A stretch of DNA of 64,000 nt, taken from Neobacillus piezotolerans (GTDB lineage Bacteria > Bacillota > Bacilli > Bacillales > Cytobacillaceae). Within the stretch, counting starts at the first letter, position 1. Each line of letters starts with the position of its first letter. The DNA lies in the NCBI RefSeq assembly GCF_003362805.1, contig NZ_QNQT01000001.1, positions 930,001 to 994,000 of the forward strand, read 5' to 3'. The notes under the pieces are model-generated. The model was given only the letters and a program-made list of their open reading frames with translations. It was not told the DNA's origin and did not search any database. Position numbers and translations under genes: made by a program. This document shows, in pieces, positions 61,400-64,000 of the stretch.

Positions 61400-62164
61400 C
61401 TATTTTACTGTAACGGTTTTTTCCTGATGTTCATGAAGGTCATTGCCTTTTTCAACATGAACATTGACAGTCCAAGCTCCCGCAGTAGGGAAGGCATGTT
61501 TCAATTCATATGTGCCCCCAACTGTTTCCTTGGCTGGGAGGAATTCATGCTTTTCAGCGCCATCCTTCCAGACTTCAAACCTTACCTGTGCGCCCGTAAG
61601 CGGCTTGTCATCATGCTTGACGGCCGCTGTTAAAAGAGTTTCCTGGCCGGCAGTAGCCGAAGTTGCTGGAAAGTCAATCGCAACTGAGCTATGACCATGC
61701 TCATGTCCTTCCGCAGATCCATGGTCATCGCCGGATTCATGTCCGGCATCATCGTTATCCTCGACTGGAGTACCTACGACAAATTCCTTTTTAGGCATAT
61801 TATGCATATCCCGTGCGGTAACGTGGCTGATGACCACATAATTGCCTTCCTCGGCAAACGTCTTCTTAATCGAATAAATGCCATCGGATGCATGCTTCGC
61901 CTCAATCATTTCATGCTCTTTATCGCCATTTTTAAAAATCTCGAACTTAACCTCATTCGCATCTTCGACGTTTTTCCCATCCTGGGTGACATGCGCCTTA
62001 ATTTCAGTCTCGACGTTCGGGTCAATTTTTTCCGGCACAACAATAGAAACCTCAACCATTTTCGGAAGATCATCGCCGGAACTTTCACTATTATCCTTTT
62101 CGCCCGAGCATCCCGCCAATGCAAGCGCGAATAAACCTATAAGTAAAAACAGTAGCTTTTTCAT
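61400..62164 (-). CDS. FixH/YtkA-type lipoprotein with His-rich linker
   Basis: 254 residues. The lipobox is ALAGC (Cys at about residue 19). Two YtkA-like beta domains follow (about 35-125 and 160-254), each with a KFEIFKNGDKEHE or RFEVWKDGAEKHE strand. Between them is a linker with many His, Asp and Gly (HESGDDHGS, GHEHGHSS) suited to binding Cu, Zn or Ni. It is exported and membrane-anchored. ATG 62164 follows AAAAGGGG. It lies downstream of a two-component system on the same strand but has a separate gap of about 230 bases. Confidence 0.83.
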   Translation of the reverse strand: MKKLLFLLIGLFALALAGCSGEKDNSESSGDDLPKMVEVSIVVPEKIDPNVETEIKAHVTQDGKNVEDANEVKFEIFKNGDKEHEMIEAKHASDGIYSIKKTFAEEGNYVVISHVTARDMHNMPKKEFVVGTPVEDNDDAGHESGDDHGSAEGHEHGHSSVAIDFPATSATAGQETLLTAAVKHDDKPLTGAQVRFEVWKDGAEKHEFLPAKETVGGTYELKHAFPTAGAWTVNVHVEKGNDLHEHQEKTVTVK

Positions 62165-62390
62165 AATTTTCCCCTTTTGCCCATAGTAGTTTGCCAAAGT
62201 ATAATCAAAAGTGCCGGTGACCAGGCTCTTTCTTGTTTAGGTCCTATTTTACACTATATCGGTAGAACCTTTAATGGCTCAACAGGGCTACAAGGGCTGC
62301 CCAAGTGTGGCGGATTTATGACAAATCACGCTCACCAGGTGGTTAAAGCCTTTTTTTGAAAAATTGGCCATCGATTGACGTTCCTGCCCT

Positions 62391-63029
62391 CTAAGTTATA
62401 TTGTGCCTTACGGCGTAGCCGGCAAGCTGAACCCGATTATCAAGTTCCAGCTTTTCCAACAGGTTTTTAATATGATTTTTAACCGTGTTTTCAGCTATTG
62501 ACAGCATTTCCGCGATTTCACGGTTTGTCAATCCTTCTTTTACTAGAAGAAGGATTTCTTTTTCCCTTGGAGTGAGGGAAGCCTCCAAATCAGCCGGCTC
62601 AACGCCCCGGAACTGTCCGAACAATTTCCCGGCGAGGCCGCGGGCGGCGTCATCTTTTCCTTCAATAAGCGCCTTCAGGTAATGGAGCCAGTCATCCGGA
62701 TCCATGCTTTTCAGAAGATAGCCTTGTGCCCCGTACTGGACGGCTGTAAACAAATCCGCCACGTCATCTGAAATACTCAGCATAATGACTTTTATTGAAG
62801 GGAACGCTCCCTTGATTCGTTTCGTTGCCTCGAGCCCATTGACTACCGGCATATTGATGTCCATCAGCACGAGGTCGGGTTTCAGTTCCCCGCAAAGCTC
62901 AATCGCTTCCTGGCCGTTTTTGGCATGGCCGGCAATCAAAAATCCATCTTCACCGTCAAGCATCGCGGTTATCGCCTCGCGGGCGTGGGGGTGGTCGTCG
63001 CAAATTAATACTCGGCAAACTTTATCCAT
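62391..63029 (-). CDS. LuxR/NarL-family response regulator
   Basis: 212 residues. A receiver domain with phospho-acceptor Asp in VLMDINMP and Lys in YLLKSMD is followed by a LuxR-type helix-turn-helix (LTPREKEILLLVKEG, ENTVKNHIKNL). It overlaps the upstream kinase gene by eight bases, so kinase and regulator are a coupled pair. Target genes are not evident. Confidence 0.93.
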   Translation of the reverse strand: MDKVCRVLICDDHPHAREAITAMLDGEDGFLIAGHAKNGQEAIELCGELKPDLVLMDINMPVVNGLEATKRIKGAFPSIKVIMLSISDDVADLFTAVQYGAQGYLLKSMDPDDWLHYLKALIEGKDDAARGLAGKLFGQFRGVEPADLEASLTPREKEILLLVKEGLTNREIAEMLSIAENTVKNHIKNLLEKLELDNRVQLAGYAVRHNIT

Positions 63030-63822
63030 TGTTTTTGTATCCTTTCAAATGAAACTTTGTGCCGGTGCCGGGCTCCGAACGAATGTCGAGGGACGCGGAG
63101 ATCGCCTCGGCACGCTCCTTTGCCATCGTAAGGCCATAATGGCCGTGCATCAGTTCGTCCGGCTTGAAGCCTTTGCCATTATCTTCAATTAGCAGTTCCC
63201 ACCCGCCATTCTGCCCGGTCAGCGTTAGGGAGGAAGAAGATGCAGCTGAATGCTTTTGTATATTTGTAAAAGCTTCCTGGACAATCCCGAACAAAATGAC
63301 TTCCTCGGATGCGGAGAAGAAATCTTCATCGATGTTGATTTCGGCGCTCGCATCGATACCGGAAACGATGCACCAGTTATCTAGCCAATGTTGGATCCTT
63401 TTGGCAAACGTGGTGCCTTCATCAGGGGTCAGCCGGAGATTGAATATCGCCTGCCTAAGCTGAGTGTCAATTGAATTCGTCAATGCGCCGGCTTCCTTGA
63501 GTTTGCCTTTTTTCATATGGACCTTCATCAAGAACAATGATTGCGCGATGCTGTCATGCAGTTCGCTGGCTAGCCGTTCACGTTCCTCGTAAATGGCGTG
63601 GATTTCTCGTTCCTTCGTAATTCGATTGTTTTTTACCTCAATCACGCGAAACAACCATACAGTATAAATGCAGGAAATAAGAAAAGTCAGAAGGGTAATG
63701 ATGTAATTTCCCGTCTCCATTGAAAAGTGGTCAAGGAATACGCCATGGCGCATAAACTCGAACCCGCCAATCAGGATTGTGGGAAGGAGGATGCTTGCAA
63801 GTTTCAAATAGCGGTACGACAT
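63022..63822 (-). CDS. HisKA_3-type sensor histidine kinase
   Basis: 266 residues. Two membrane segments at the N terminus (about 7-24 and 38-58) leave only a short external loop. The dimerisation and phosphoacceptor helix has ASELHDSIAQ; the ATPase domain follows with EAFTNIQKHS (N box) and DNGKGF (G1). The short external loop recalls intramembrane-sensing kinases of envelope stress. It transfers phosphate to the overlapping LuxR-type regulator. Confidence 0.92.
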   Translation of the reverse strand: MSYRYLKLASILLPTILIGGFEFMRHGVFLDHFSMETGNYIITLLTFLISCIYTVWLFRVIEVKNNRITKEREIHAIYEERERLASELHDSIAQSLFLMKVHMKKGKLKEAGALTNSIDTQLRQAIFNLRLTPDEGTTFAKRIQHWLDNWCIVSGIDASAEINIDEDFFSASEEVILFGIVQEAFTNIQKHSAASSSSLTLTGQNGGWELLIEDNGKGFKPDELMHGHYGLTMAKERAEAISASLDIRSEPGTGTKFHLKGYKNNG

Positions 63823-63905
63823 TGATATCTCTCCAAAAATAGCGTTCTTACCTAAGTTATATCATACTTATAGGAAGGATTAACAAATTGAATGGGGAGA
63901 AACGG

Positions 63906-64000
63906 ATGGAACGGGTCGATGTAGTTTATGGCTTAATCGTTAGCGAAGAAATGAAAGTATTAATGGTGAAAAATGAAGGAGCCGGCTGGACCCTTCCAGG
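63906..64000 (+). CDS. NUDIX hydrolase, truncated by the window end
   Basis: Only the first 31 codons are present, starting MERVDVVYGLIVSEE and reading VKNEGAGWTLPG at the window edge, which is the beginning of a NUDIX domain. GGGGAG precedes the ATG. Divergent from the kinase gene. Confidence 0.8.
   Translation, partial: MERVDVVYGLIVSEEMKVLMVKNEGAGWTLP

Overview
The window looks like chromosome of a spore-forming, low-to-moderate-GC Gram-positive bacterium of the family Bacillaceae. The evidence is strong AGGAGG-type ribosome sites, frequent TTG/GTG starts, and Bacillus-type families: spore-coat transglutaminase Tgl, a YpzG-like small protein, DUF3243, a YtxG/DUF948 protein, YxlE/F/G, YtrA-type GntR, YvgN and YoaP. 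PEP carboxylase, which B. subtilis lacks, argues against a close B. subtilis relative. No rRNA, tRNA, phage, complete insertion sequence or CRISPR array was seen. Species cannot be told from the sequence alone.

Layout. 1-360 is a tandem array of seven 52-bp palindromic units. 0.4-5.1 kb holds housekeeping genes (DUF3243, an RsbR/STAS co-antagonist, VanW, DUF948, M32 carboxypeptidase). 5.2-8.8 kb has a membrane-anchored PstS-like protein behind a perfect palindrome and a yxlEFG-like ABC export operon. 9.4-14.9 kb is a catabolic cluster: secondary transporter, CodA-like amidohydrolase with unusual active-site substitutions, hydantoinase/carbamoylase-family Zn hydrolase with a disrupted 5' end, and M20 amidohydrolase. 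15.4-27.4 kb carries aldo/keto reductases, a cytoplasmic alpha-amylase, an SMP-30 lactonase, a membrane-anchored repeat protein, Tgl, a ThDP enzyme and a class A penicillin-binding protein. 27.7-29.5 kb pairs an MtnA-type isomerase with a FucA-type aldolase, which fits methylthioribose or 5-deoxyribose disposal; ppc follows at 30.0 kb. 33-39 kb is small enzymes and an unknown three-gene membrane operon.

41.0-44.9 kb is an AT-rich accessory island: DUF2087 regulator, GIY-YIG protein, a T-box leader in front of a SAM methyltransferase, and an APH-family kinase. 45.2-51.1 kb is a Ytr-like operon in which a GntR regulator, two ABC systems and an ECF sigma factor are interleaved. 51.5-64 kb holds a streptogramin B lyase, an M2/M3-type peptidase, a second APH-family kinase, GNAT and NUDIX proteins, small lipoproteins and membrane proteins, and a LuxR-type two-component system; a truncated NUDIX gene ends the window.

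The most unusual signals are: (1) two unlinked arrays with the same 52-bp period and the same TGACATT/AATGTCA stem; (2) several intergenic arrays with a 21-bp period anchored on TATC; (3) a T-box riboswitch ahead of a methyltransferase, with TAA where the specifier codon is expected; (4) an ECF sigma factor inside a Ytr-type transporter operon; (5) a basic repeat protein with W/VGQFF-type 24-27-residue repeats; and (6) the CodA-like enzyme with Asn in place of the metal-binding Asp.
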